Part shown: piece by piece, positions 30,317 through 40,300 of the stretch | How positions within the stretch are numbered: the first letter of the stretch is position 1 | Layout of the letters: the number at the start of each line of letters is the position of its first letter | Assembly: GCF_003171515.1 (NCBI RefSeq) | Contig: NC_089394.1 | Coordinates: 2,914,001-2,978,000, forward strand | DNA: 64,000 nt | Direction of reading: 5' to 3' | Origin: Pyrenophora tritici-repentis | Lineage: Eukaryota; Ascomycota; Dothideomycetes; Pleosporales; Pleosporaceae | Notes under the pieces: generated by a model | Databases searched by the model: none | What the model was told of the DNA's origin: nothing | The model's input: only the letters and a program-made list of their open reading frames with translations | Translations under genes and position numbers: made by a program

Positions 30317-32296
30317 TCAATGTCCACCTTTCCCTGGCTTGAGTAACCCATCACCACTCTTCATCCACGCTTCGCGTACCTGAGCAATACTCTGACCACC
30401 CATTTCCTTTTCCACAAACTTCCTCAAAAACACCAGCCTCTCCTCCATACTTGCACAACCTCTATCTTCATCCCGCACCCTCCTCCCCAACACCGCAATA
30501 TTTCTTGTACTCGGAATCCTCAAGTGCTCCCTCTCCACCACAAACCCCGTCTTCTCCGTCAAATGGCACGACCAACTACACAAACTGGCATACGCAGAAG
30601 GCGCTTTATTCTTCTTCGACTCCACTGTCGTCGGATCATGCAGCACGTGTTTCGCATGCACAGGCGCGCGGAACCTGGTGCCTGCCAGGTCGTGCGAACA
30701 ACATGGTATAGCGATGAAGGGAGAGGTGTTTAGATGGGCGAGGAGCGGGGTCCAGGGTGTGAGTTCGTCGGCGTGGTTACTTATGATGAATGTGGATGGG
30801 GGGAAGATGCCATTGTGGTGGGGTGGGTTGGTGGGTTCTGCTGTTGTTGTCGAGGAAGGAGAGGAAGATGACTGTAAGATCGCGGGTACGAGGAGCATTT
30901 CGTGTAGTTTAGCGGTGTGTGCGGGAGGGAAGGTATCCCAAGTTTTCCTCCTTCGGGCATCGAAACCCCAGCCATGCCAACCTTCGTTGTTCAGGATATG
31001 CACGAGGAGGCCGTTTCCACAGCCGATATCTACGAAGCCAGGGAACTTGGCTTGGGCGGTTGTTTTGCGGTGGTCTGGATCGGTCGTATTCCCATCCTCT
31101 TCTCCTCCCTTTTCTCCTCCTTGATCTTCTCTTGATGAGGATGCAACCTCCCCATACATATCCACCCACACCTCGTGCAAAAACGCCGCAATACCCAAAT
31201 CCTCAAAAACATGCTTCTCAGCCGGCGTCTGCTCCACCCACCCTTCAATCAACACCCTCGCGTACTTGCCCTTGAGATACGCATACGTGTCTTGAAATCT
31301 CTTCTGCCCAATCACCTGATCGTGATGCACGCGTTTGGTGTAGCCGCCCGCCCGGCCGCGCGAGTGCTTGTGTATGACGTCTAGGAGTTTGAGCGCCGTG
31401 CGCGCGAGTCTGTTGTCTAGGGGTAGTGTGGGGAAGAGGTCGTAGTGGATTGATAGAACGCCCGTGTTTGGCGGGATGAGCGTGCTGCTTGCTGATGAGG
31501 AGGAAGAAGAAGAAGAAGAAGAAGAAGGGAAGAAGGTGTAAAGGATAGCCAGAGCGCGGACTTTGGGGTGGTAGAAAGGCATGCGCTCGTGGTCAGTTAC
31601 ATGTGGGATGTAGATGATCATGTACCTTTCTGCCTTGACTGTCTCTTCCTGTTCCTCACTCTTCACCGCGATATCTGCCTCAGATACAAACAAATGACAT
31701 GTCTGCATGATCGACTCATCTAGTTTCGGATTCCTAGGCACCAGTTTTCGGACAACTGTATACTCTAGCTCATACCCTTCCACCCCACCTTCAAGCAGCC
31801 TCGGCCGGCATTCCGCCCGCAAATGCTTCACAATACCAGCGAGTTCTTCAGACGTCTGCGCTTTGGGATTAAATGTCGCGTCGTTGAAGGACTGGTACGA
31901 GAGTTCTGCGCGGGCAAGATGAGAGGCGGTTAGATTTGGATTGGCGAGTAGGTTGCGGGTTACTTCGAGAAAGTACTGAGGTGCGAAGTTTGCGGGGGCC
32001 GAGTGGATGAGGAGCCAGAGTTCTGGAGGTAGGCCAGAGGGAATCTTTGGGGCTAGATATGGGTCATAAGGGGTGAATTTTTTGTTGTTGTCGGGTGGTT
32101 GTTCATCTGCTGGGTTTGGAGTCGAGGGCGGTTGGGTCATGGCTGCTTCGCTGTTGGGTGTGGATGGTGCATTATCAACCATGTTGCTTGCTGTATCGTC
32201 GTGATATATTTCTTGTCCAGATTCATTCATGTTGCGATTCTTTTTTGTAAGTCCATCTCTTATTTTCGGGGTATGAGTCAAGTTTGTTGTGAGCAA
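30317..32296 (-). CDS. TRM44: tRNA(Ser) uridine-44 2'-O-methyltransferase Trm44
   Basis: A single exon of 659 residues, or about 636 from the ATG opening MNESGQEIYHDD. The AdoMet-binding motif I is FVDIGCGNGLLVHILNNEGW. It is followed by the family-typical GWGFDARRRKTWD, then NHADELTPWTPLLAHL, FIAIPCCSHDLAGTRF and a C-terminal YASLCSWSCHLTEKTGFVVE. Trm44 adds a 2'-O-methyl group to U44 of serine tRNAs in the cytoplasm. The middle holds a run of Ser residues encoded by a GAA/GAG-type trinucleotide repeat near 31498-31530 and a Gly/Glu-rich insertion near residue 400, both probably surface loops. A methionine-rich upstream start is possible, so the exact N-terminus is uncertain. Confidence 0.92.
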   Translation of the reverse strand: MLTTNLTHTPKIRDGLTKKNRNMNESGQEIYHDDTASNMVDNAPSTPNSEAAMTQPPSTPNPADEQPPDNNKKFTPYDPYLAPKIPSGLPPELWLLIHSAPANFAPQYFLEVTRNLLANPNLTASHLARAELSYQSFNDATFNPKAQTSEELAGIVKHLRAECRPRLLEGGVEGYELEYTVVRKLVPRNPKLDESIMQTCHLFVSEADIAVKSEEQEETVKAERYMIIYIPHVTDHERMPFYHPKVRALAILYTFFPSSSSSSSSSSSASSTLIPPNTGVLSIHYDLFPTLPLDNRLARTALKLLDVIHKHSRGRAGGYTKRVHHDQVIGQKRFQDTYAYLKGKYARVLIEGWVEQTPAEKHVFEDLGIAAFLHEVWVDMYGEVASSSREDQGGEKGGEEDGNTTDPDHRKTTAQAKFPGFVDIGCGNGLLVHILNNEGWHGWGFDARRRKTWDTFPPAHTAKLHEMLLVPAILQSSSSPSSTTTAEPTNPPHHNGIFPPSTFIISNHADELTPWTPLLAHLNTSPFIAIPCCSHDLAGTRFRAPVHAKHVLHDPTTVESKKNKAPSAYASLCSWSCHLTEKTGFVVEREHLRIPSTRNIAVLGRRVRDEDRGCASMEERLVFLRKFVEKEMGGQSIAQVREAWMKSGDGLLKPGKGGH

Positions 32297-32651
32297 ACTT
32301 GAAGTCCCTTGCGAGTTCCCGCGATATAAGCGCCCTGATTAGGTTAGAGTGGATCCCGATTGAGCATCATTGGCTGTGAGCAAACCAATGGCTCCATAGT
32401 AACAAAATCGCACATATCAGTCAGTTTCAACCACTAGTCACGTATATATATCAGAATGCTACTCATCGAGGACCTGCGGTGTCAATGGGCAATACAATCA
32501 TGTGCATTTTCCAGATTCCAGATCCCTCCTCATGAGTCATTTCTATATCCCACACCCTAACATGAGATCTAGCTCATGAACCTCCATATAACCAAACGCC
32601 TCAAATGCCGTCATACCCCATATACCTACCTCACCCCCCCAAAATCCCCGC
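32297..32651. other. Intergenic, TRM44 promoter and GNA1 3' end
   Basis: About 355 bp between two minus-strand genes. It contains CT-rich and AT-rich tracts but no supported gene. Confidence 0.5.
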
Positions 32652-33216
32652 TCACCGCCCATAATAATGCGCCATCTCCAACCCAGCCCTCTTGAACCCA
32701 CACTTTACATAAAACCCCTCATTCGCCTCGGAGCAATCCAAAATCGTCTTATAACAGCCCACCTTCTCCGCCACAAAGTCGAGCGCCTGGATAATCCTCA
32801 ACCCCAACTTCTTGCCCTGCTGGTCCTTGGCCACGGCAATGTCCTCAATGTGGCCGACGAGACCAAGTTGGTGGATGAACTTGCGCTCGACGATGAGGGC
32901 GCCGGTGCCGACGATGGCGTTGGAGGAGTCGGTTATGCAGAGGAGGAAGTATTCGTCGTTGCGGGCGGACATCCAGTCGTAGCGTTTGTTCCATTGCTGT
33001 TGGGGTGTTAGTGGGGAGTAGTGGGGGAAGAGGGGTGGTTTTGTATACTTCTTCCGTGATGTCGCCGACTGTTGTGAGTACTCTAAGTACATCAAGGAAG
33101 CCATTGGCGTAATCCTTCTTCTCAAGTGGTCTGCATCCGTAACCTTCTGGGAGTGCTTTGAGCACTTCAGGGGAGATGAGGTCGGTGCTGAAGAGCGGGC
33201 CGTCGGTTGCTGCCAT
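32652..33216 (-). CDS. GNA1: Glucosamine-6-phosphate N-acetyltransferase
   Basis: Exons are 33049-33216 and 32652-32996, separated by a 52 bp intron (GTATAC...CAACAG), giving 170 residues. The enzyme acetylates glucosamine-6-phosphate with acetyl-CoA, a step to UDP-GlcNAc used for chitin, N-glycans and GPI anchors. Motifs are the N-terminal GYGCRPLEKKDYANGFLDVL, the GNAT beta-strand IVGTGALIVERKFIHQLGLV, the acetyl-CoA loop VAKDQQGKKLGLRIIQALDF and NEGFYVKCGFKRAGLEMAHY. The length is near yeast Gna1 (159) with a short N-terminal extension. The protein should be cytosolic. Confidence 0.95.
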
Positions 33217-33787
33217 GGTTGGTGATATGGGGATTGGGCGAGGAATTGAGGGTCGTGGAGGGGGCTGGAGATGCCGTTGAGCTGTTGTGGCTTGCTGGCG
33301 GATGCGTTGGTTACAGGGTCGTGGGGGGATTTTGTGCGCTATCGATAAGAGGGCGGTGAGCAAAGGAACCGCGGCTTCAAATCGGCGAGAAGAGAGGGAA
33401 GTAGACGGAGCGATTGAAGGGCGAAGAGAAGTAAGAAAATTGGCTCAAAGGCGAAGGGAATATATAAGAAAATGGTTATATGTAGGACTTGCAGATAGCT
33501 GAAAAGTCCCGACTAAGCCACCTAAGAATCCAGGAACCAGATCTAAATTTAGCATATTCTGCAATAGGCGTCATGATCGTCAGGAGTAGCCTCATGTCCG
33601 TTAACAAACTCTCCACTTCTGCCTGCTTGGAGACAGGCATACCGTATTAGTTCTAGCTACTGTACGTAGTGGCCTGCAGTTGCTTAAAAAAGAAATCACC
33701 GCTATCTAGACCGTGATACTGCACTAGTCATTACATCTCATCACCTATCCTTCTATCCTGCTTTGCCACCAAAACAATATCCAGTAC
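33217..33787. other. Intergenic, GNA1 promoter
   Basis: About 570 bp between two minus-strand genes, with no supported coding sequence. Confidence 0.5.
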
Positions 33788-36076
33788 TCAACCACGCGAA
33801 AAATTGACCTGCTTGAACGCCTTCAGAACTTTCTCAGTCTCCAGGTCTCCGTCCAGCTCTAGGCCTACAATGTATGCCAACGCTTCCTTCAACTCCTTGG
33901 TTTGTTTCTCTAGCAATACAACCTTCTCCTGCAACTGCTCAAGCTCACCGACTTCCTTCTCCTCCTCAATGCCCTCGTCGTGGCCACTATCGATATCAAG
34001 AGCAGAGCTTTGGAGAGGCTCCGGTGTGTGTGCCGGCGTCGGAAGAGCCCCGCCAATGGCATTGACATGTTGCTCTTTCTCTCCATAAGACGGTAGAGGC
34101 TTTCGCTTGATGCGCTGCAAGTCCCGTAGCTTACGGGCTCTGGTTTGATCTTCTCGATTTTTACGCGGCTCAGCAAGCGGATGGTCTTCCACAGGGACAG
34201 CTTTGAGTGACTGTGGAGGTCTCTTCGGGCTGCGCTGTGATGCAGAGACCGGCGCTGAAAAAGAACGACCACGGGTCTCAAATTTGGCGAGTATACGTTC
34301 AATCTCCGGGCTTGCCAAAGGATTGAGCATCTCCTCGTCAAAGGTAATGGATTCATGCCGAGAGCGTCGTTGTGTTCGAGGTTGAGACAGCGGAGTGGAG
34401 AAGAGCTGAGTATTACGCGGACTCTCGGTTGGTATGATGATCCTAAGGTGCCTTGCTCCACCAGAAGTCGTCATTTCGCGAGCACAAGTTGGAATGGATG
34501 CCTGTCTGCGTACTCCGGGTGGAGAGCTTTCCACAGTTCCCACACGAGCTGCCAGACTTTTGCGCTGCTTGACCTTGAATAGCTTCTTCATCTTCTTGCG
34601 CTCTAGTACTGTCGGCTGAGGTTCAGTTGTCGGTCCAGTATGCTTGAGGTAGTAGCTGAGATCGTTCAGGCCCATGTCAGCACTCGCAGTCAGGGCGTCG
34701 TGGCTTAGAATTGGTGGCGCCAGTCGTCCTACTTGGGAGCAGCCTACACGCCCGGCCTGTCCCACGTCGAGGCGTTTTGAAGTCCGCTTTTTCGGCAGAT
34801 TGAGAGCGTCTTCCAGATAATCATGCTCATGGACTGACGACTTCTTTCCATCGGCAGCAATGTCAATATCGTTACCTGTTGCCATGATGGACTTGACAGA
34901 AAGTGGAAATGCTGGGTTTGTGAGCCGCTTTGGACTTCGATCTGGTACTGCTGGCGGGGGCTCGTTGAAGACCAATTCTCCGATAGGATATATGGCGATG
35001 GGCTCTATAGTTGTCTTCAAAGAGGCGGGCCCAGATGCTGGAGGATATCCATCTAATGGATCTGTCGAACAAACTTGGGGGTGTGACTTTGATGCCAAGA
35101 CCGGCCCACCCGTCTGGCTATCAAAGTATCTCTGAATCACTCCAAACGTTCCCATTTCTCCAGTTTGGTCAGTCTCGATCTGAGGAAGTAATTCGATAAC
35201 GGTGTCGTGGCTGGCTTTGCGTCTGTGCTTTGCAACCAGGGGCTCCAATGGCGCATGTCGTGCTGCCTTCGGATTCGCAATCTTGAATGGCGTTTGGCGT
35301 CGCTGACGCTTCTGGTCTTGCAGAGGACTGATTGGTGGACTCTCACATCCAACGCTGTCATCTCGACTCATATATCCGGAAGAGATGGTGGACCGTGGTT
35401 CGTAATTCAGTACCCTAGCTGTAGGGACAGACAATGAGCGACGAATTTGTCTTTCCACAGACTGGGGGACTTTTGGTGACGACGCCTGGACTTCCATTGA
35501 ATCCAACTCGACGGGAGCCTTGGGACGAATCATGGTCTGGACGTCTGACATGTAAGAGCCTACTGACGGGCTGTATGCGTGTGGACTCGTGAAGCCCTGA
35601 TCTTTGCTGGGTGAAGTAGTTCCATGAGATGTCCTAGGACGTGAGTAGTTTCCTTGTGAGGTCGTTACAGAGTCCGGCCTAGAAGTCCGCATCTCGAAGT
35701 CGCGAGGAGTGTGGTTGAGGAAGGTACCTTTGCGCCTTTGCTGACATCCAAACTCGTCTATAAAGTGCACCGGTGATGATGGCTCAGAGCCAGTCGGCTG
35801 AGTACCTGCAGTGGACGGCGGCGTGGTGTTCTCGTCCTGCGTCGAAGCCGTTGATTTGCGCTTGAGCGACTCCAACGTTGCGCTTGTGTCCCTCAGACGT
35901 GCCGCTTCAAACGCGCCAGCATATTCGAGAGCACTCCAACCGGTATGTCCAAACATGGGAAAGGCGTTCAAGAGGCTTTCGGTGGACAAGGAAGAGGTCA
36001 TATTTGCGACCGGATTGGCAGATAGCCTTAAATCGAAAGCCGGAATCCTAGACCTCTTCCCAATCCGGTATCCCAA
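33788..36076 (-). CDS. Disordered protein with C-terminal coiled coil, function unknown
   Basis: A single open frame of 762 residues; a start at the internal ATG (MTSSLSTESLLNAFPMFGHT) would give about 737. The first conserved-looking segment is AFPMFGHTGWSALEYAGAFE. Most of the rest is Ser/Pro/Thr/Arg-rich and likely disordered, with many SP and TP sites suited to phosphorylation. The last 60 residues (EQLQEKVVLLEKQTKELKEA) form a coiled coil. I do not recognise a family. The length and the ordered coiled coil at the end support a real gene. A scaffold or cytoskeletal role would be guesswork. Confidence 0.75.
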   Translation of the reverse strand: MGYRIGKRSRIPAFDLRLSANPVANMTSSLSTESLLNAFPMFGHTGWSALEYAGAFEAARLRDTSATLESLKRKSTASTQDENTTPPSTAGTQPTGSEPSSPVHFIDEFGCQQRRKGTFLNHTPRDFEMRTSRPDSVTTSQGNYSRPRTSHGTTSPSKDQGFTSPHAYSPSVGSYMSDVQTMIRPKAPVELDSMEVQASSPKVPQSVERQIRRSLSVPTARVLNYEPRSTISSGYMSRDDSVGCESPPISPLQDQKRQRRQTPFKIANPKAARHAPLEPLVAKHRRKASHDTVIELLPQIETDQTGEMGTFGVIQRYFDSQTGGPVLASKSHPQVCSTDPLDGYPPASGPASLKTTIEPIAIYPIGELVFNEPPPAVPDRSPKRLTNPAFPLSVKSIMATGNDIDIAADGKKSSVHEHDYLEDALNLPKKRTSKRLDVGQAGRVGCSQVGRLAPPILSHDALTASADMGLNDLSYYLKHTGPTTEPQPTVLERKKMKKLFKVKQRKSLAARVGTVESSPPGVRRQASIPTCAREMTTSGGARHLRIIIPTESPRNTQLFSTPLSQPRTQRRSRHESITFDEEMLNPLASPEIERILAKFETRGRSFSAPVSASQRSPKRPPQSLKAVPVEDHPLAEPRKNREDQTRARKLRDLQRIKRKPLPSYGEKEQHVNAIGGALPTPAHTPEPLQSSALDIDSGHDEGIEEEKEVGELEQLQEKVVLLEKQTKELKEALAYIVGLELDGDLETEKVLKAFKQVNFSRG

Positions 36077-37377
36077 TTCGAATTGTGAGCACTACCCAGC
36101 AGGGGAACGCTGAGCGAGAACGTGGCACAACCAAGAAAAGGGTAGCGCAGTAGAGTAGTGGTGTGGTATCTCACGAAGACTGCTGGAGGCTGACTGTAAC
36201 CTTGAGCAGGGATGAGATAGGATCTTGGCTTTGATGGTTGGCGGTGGTGGCGCGGGATTGGCTTCAGCGACTGGGAATGTATGGCGAGCGGCAGCCTTCT
36301 TGCGCCCAGGTTTCAGCCAGATAAGACAGATTCTCGAGTAGAAGGGAGGAGAAGCACGTCGTACAATCGGTGTGGATCTGAGGGTAGGGGTAGTTGTTTG
36401 ACCTCGTGATGGTGGGAGGTGACGCCAGGTGTGACACTGCAGGTATTGACAGCGAAGCCGGTAGCCGACGACCAAAGCCGGGCACAAGTCCCGGAGAATT
36501 TTTTTCTTTGGCCTCACGGAGAGCGTTGGAAAGAATGAGGTTGTAAAAAGAGGCCGACAGACAGGGATGAGCGGCTGGAAATTGACATCTCACAAGTGTG
36601 AACTTAAACTTGGACTGTCAGTGCGTTACCCAGAAGCATGACCCGGAAGATCAGCCCGCAGCAGATGGCCAGGCGTAATTTGACTAGCCGATGACGATAA
36701 CAAGCGCGTCGAGTATGTAGTACAGGAGCACAAAGCCGATTGGCATTTGAGTGGTACAAAGATAACGAGGTCGATGTGCAGCTTGCCTCTTCCGAGATGC
36801 AGCGCCTTGCGAACGTTACGATGCAGCGACCAAATTGCCGATCTCTAATAACGTGCACGGAGGACAGGTGATTGTTGCTTGCAGTGTGGAGATGCAGGAA
36901 TCGACGAGCGATAAAGGGCGGTGTGCATCGTTGTGGTACTCGAGTGCATAATCCGCTGAAGCAGGGAAAGTCGCGTCCCTCTTGCCAGACACAAGCCACG
37001 CCCACGCGCATCACGCACTAGAAGCTCACGATGCAGCAGGAAATCTAATCTTCACGAACGGCTGGAGGGGCGCTAGAAAGGGGTCCAGGGGAAAACAATA
37101 TTCGCCCTGATTCACGATTAAGCACAGACGTGCATGTCGATCGTTGCCCGCCAGATCTGAGCCACAAAGCGCCTCGGGCTTCATGGCAGATCATATCGGT
37201 TAAACTAATAGGCATATGGCCCTGGACTATCGGAGAGGTATATGATACATGAGGGCGCGACTTCAATGCCTGAAGTCCCGCCAAGTTCTACATAGTAGAT
37301 GCAGCATCACGCTGAGTTATGCATATGTCTGTATTATCACACAGGTCTCAGCTTCGTCGTTCTTGCCTCTTGCAGCA
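36077..37377. other. Intergenic, 1.3 kb without a supported gene
   Basis: The interval lies upstream of the coiled-coil protein and downstream of SEN1, both on the minus strand. Open frames of 110-140 codons near 36092-37014 have no recognised motif and no good splice context. Confidence 0.5.
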
Positions 37378-40300
37378 TTAGCCGCTTTTCGGCTTCTTGT
37401 TCTTGATGAACGGATCCTGTGGTGGGCGAGGCCGCCTGCGAATCTTTGCCTTTGCCTTGGACATGCCTCCGATGACGTCTCCCGTGATAGGAGCAGGCGC
37501 CCCAGCCGTCCCATTACTTCCCTCTAAGCCCTCTAAGCCAGGAGTGGACCCTTTCCGCGTCGCATCAGCCTGAGCAGCTGGTGTCGACTGACCACTGCCT
37601 CCGTTCGACGTGTTGGGCGCAGACTCGGACGCAGCGTCTTCCATCTCAACATCACTGCTTTCATGCTTGGTGTCCATGCCGTTGCTCTGTTGCTCGAACT
37701 TGCGCTTCTCGTGATGTACAAGCGTCATCTCAGTTTTGATCGCTTCCTTCTTAACTTCCATCATGGAGGAGTTGGGCTGGTTACTCGCCGACTGAACTTC
37801 TGGCTTGACGTCTGGTATCGGTCGGTTGCCCTGCATATAACCTTCCTTAGGTGCTGGGAAATTGCTCGAATGTTGTTCAAGCATTCTTGAAACCTGTCCA
37901 TCGGTAAACCGCTTCCTCTCTTGTGCGTTTAGAATCAGCTTTCTCCAGTACTCTCCTGATTGAAGTGACGTCGAGTCACCCAATACCCACAGCGATGACT
38001 TGGCTCGCGTAAGACCGACGTTCATACGGCGAACATCGTCAAGGAAGCCAATGCCACCATTAGCTCGTACACAGGAGAAGATTATGATTTCGTTTTCACG
38101 ACCTTGGAAAGCATCTGTCGTGTTGAAGTCAATATCCTCGACAATGGTCTGTCCATACGTTCTCTTGAAACGCTCTTTTATCTCGTAAAGCTGGCTCTTG
38201 TATGGTGTGATGATGCCAATTTTACCCTTGAAGTTGTAATTGGGGAAGTCAGACGTGAGGCGGTGATACAACTGCAATGCGACATTGATCTCGGCAATGT
38301 TCATGAGTGATTTGCCCGAAGTTGCTTTTTGTTGCTGTCCTTTCACATCAAAGAAGCGATAGGGTCCCAATAGCGAACTCTGGTGCCATGGTTGCTTACG
38401 CACGCTGGCCATATCGCCACCGTCCAAGAGCTTGCCATCGTAGAATGTCTGGCTGGGAAACTGGCTGATTTCCGGGTGCATACGATATTGTACATCAAGT
38501 AGATGCACGTCATTTGGGTGGTTTTGCTGCATGCGCATGAACAAGCTCTGTGCGTATCGGAAACGGACCGCTTCCTTCGAGAAGATCGTTGGAGGTAATT
38601 GTTTCGGATCTCCAACAAGGATACACTTGGCGCATCCGTATTTGAGAGGAATGAGTGCGCTCATCTCAACACATTGAGCAGCTTCGTCGACAATGACCGT
38701 GTCAAATTCGACTTCGATGGTCCGAAACATGTGGTGCCCGGATCCATTGAGTGTTGAACAAACCACGTGTGCGTCGTTCAAGATGGCGGCAATCGCCTTG
38801 TCTCGCCGCGAATCTGCTCTACGGCCGGTTGACGCTTGACTGTCTTTGATAGCGTCGATCTGGCCTGAGAGCAGTTTCTTTTTGTGGTACAGAGCACTGA
38901 TGTCATTATCAAGCCTAGCTGCAGCATCTCCTTTCACTTCACCCTTGTTTCGTAGTTCGTAAGCTTCTCTCAACTGTTTGGATGTTTCCTGGTGCTCATC
39001 GAACACCTTCTGCCTCGCTTCTTGCTCATTACTGTTCGAATCTGCACCCAAACGCTTATCAACAAGTTCGTCTAGCGTCAGGTCCTGTAGGTTGGCTTCG
39101 ACAGCGTCGCTTCGACCCAGACGTACGATGTTGATCTGACGTACTTCACCATCGAGAGTCTTGATGCCTGGCCGGAGGCGCATACACAACTCATCGACTG
39201 CTGCGTTACTAGGTGCACAGACTAGTATCTTCTTCGGGGTGGGGTCTGATTGCGATTTACCAGGCACGGCGATGTTAGTGCCACGATTACGAAAGCTGCC
39301 ACTAAGGATTGCTCCAACGATAGCTGTGATTGTCCTAGTCTTTCCGGTACCAGGAGGACTAAGAGCTCGTTAGTAGGGTTCATGATTAGACACATGTGAA
39401 ATGACTTACCCTTGAATCAAGGTAAAACCATCGTTGTCAATGGCTGACTTGATGGCTTTTCCTTGCGCCAAGGTCAGGTCGTAGTTCAAGATGAGTGGCT
39501 GTATTTGGCTATCCTTATAAGTCAAAAGTGGCGAAGGTTTCGCCTTGATAATCTCGTCGCACAGGTCGTAGTACTGAAGTCCTCTGAGCGCAGCATACTC
39601 ACGCTCGAGCGATGTAATTGAATCGATCTTGGTTGCGAGCAATGTGTTGTTTTTCTGGAACACCTTCTGAAGCTTGCTTCCTGGAATAAGGCGGTAAGTG
39701 ATTTGGAAGTGTTCTTTCGTTCTCTTGATATTGTGCACTCTGGCGAGACATGTCGGCACGTCCGCGGAGGGTTTGGATTGCGACAAGAGAATAATATCTC
39801 CTTCATAAAAGGGCATCTCCTTGCTCACGCCGTATTTCAACGTACTGCCTACTTCCGAAAACTGATCGACCCTTGCTGATGAGGAAATTGTTATCTCGTA
39901 TGGTTTTGCCAGAGGTTCGTCGCGCATTTTAATAAAGCTTTGCCATGCCTCCAATAGTAGAAGGCGTTCGAATGTACGTTGGTAATCGTCGGGAGTGTGG
40001 AAGGTACTTATAACCATAGAATAATCCCCCTTACTAGTCCTTGGTGGGAAGTGACCGTCGTAGAAATAGTCCCAGTTGAGTATCGTGCCATGTAGGCCAC
40101 TCAAATCAGGCGCTATACGAGCGAGCATGCTCTTGCCGGATTGCACCCGTCGCCTCTTCTTGGTCGGCATCTGGACATTGATTTGATTGATCATGTTCGT
40201 CTTTGGTCCAGTCTTGGCCTTGATGCCCTTGGGCCCGAACATATCTTCGTCAATGTCACCTTGTTCGTCCGACGATTCATCAGAAGAATGCATCAGGCCT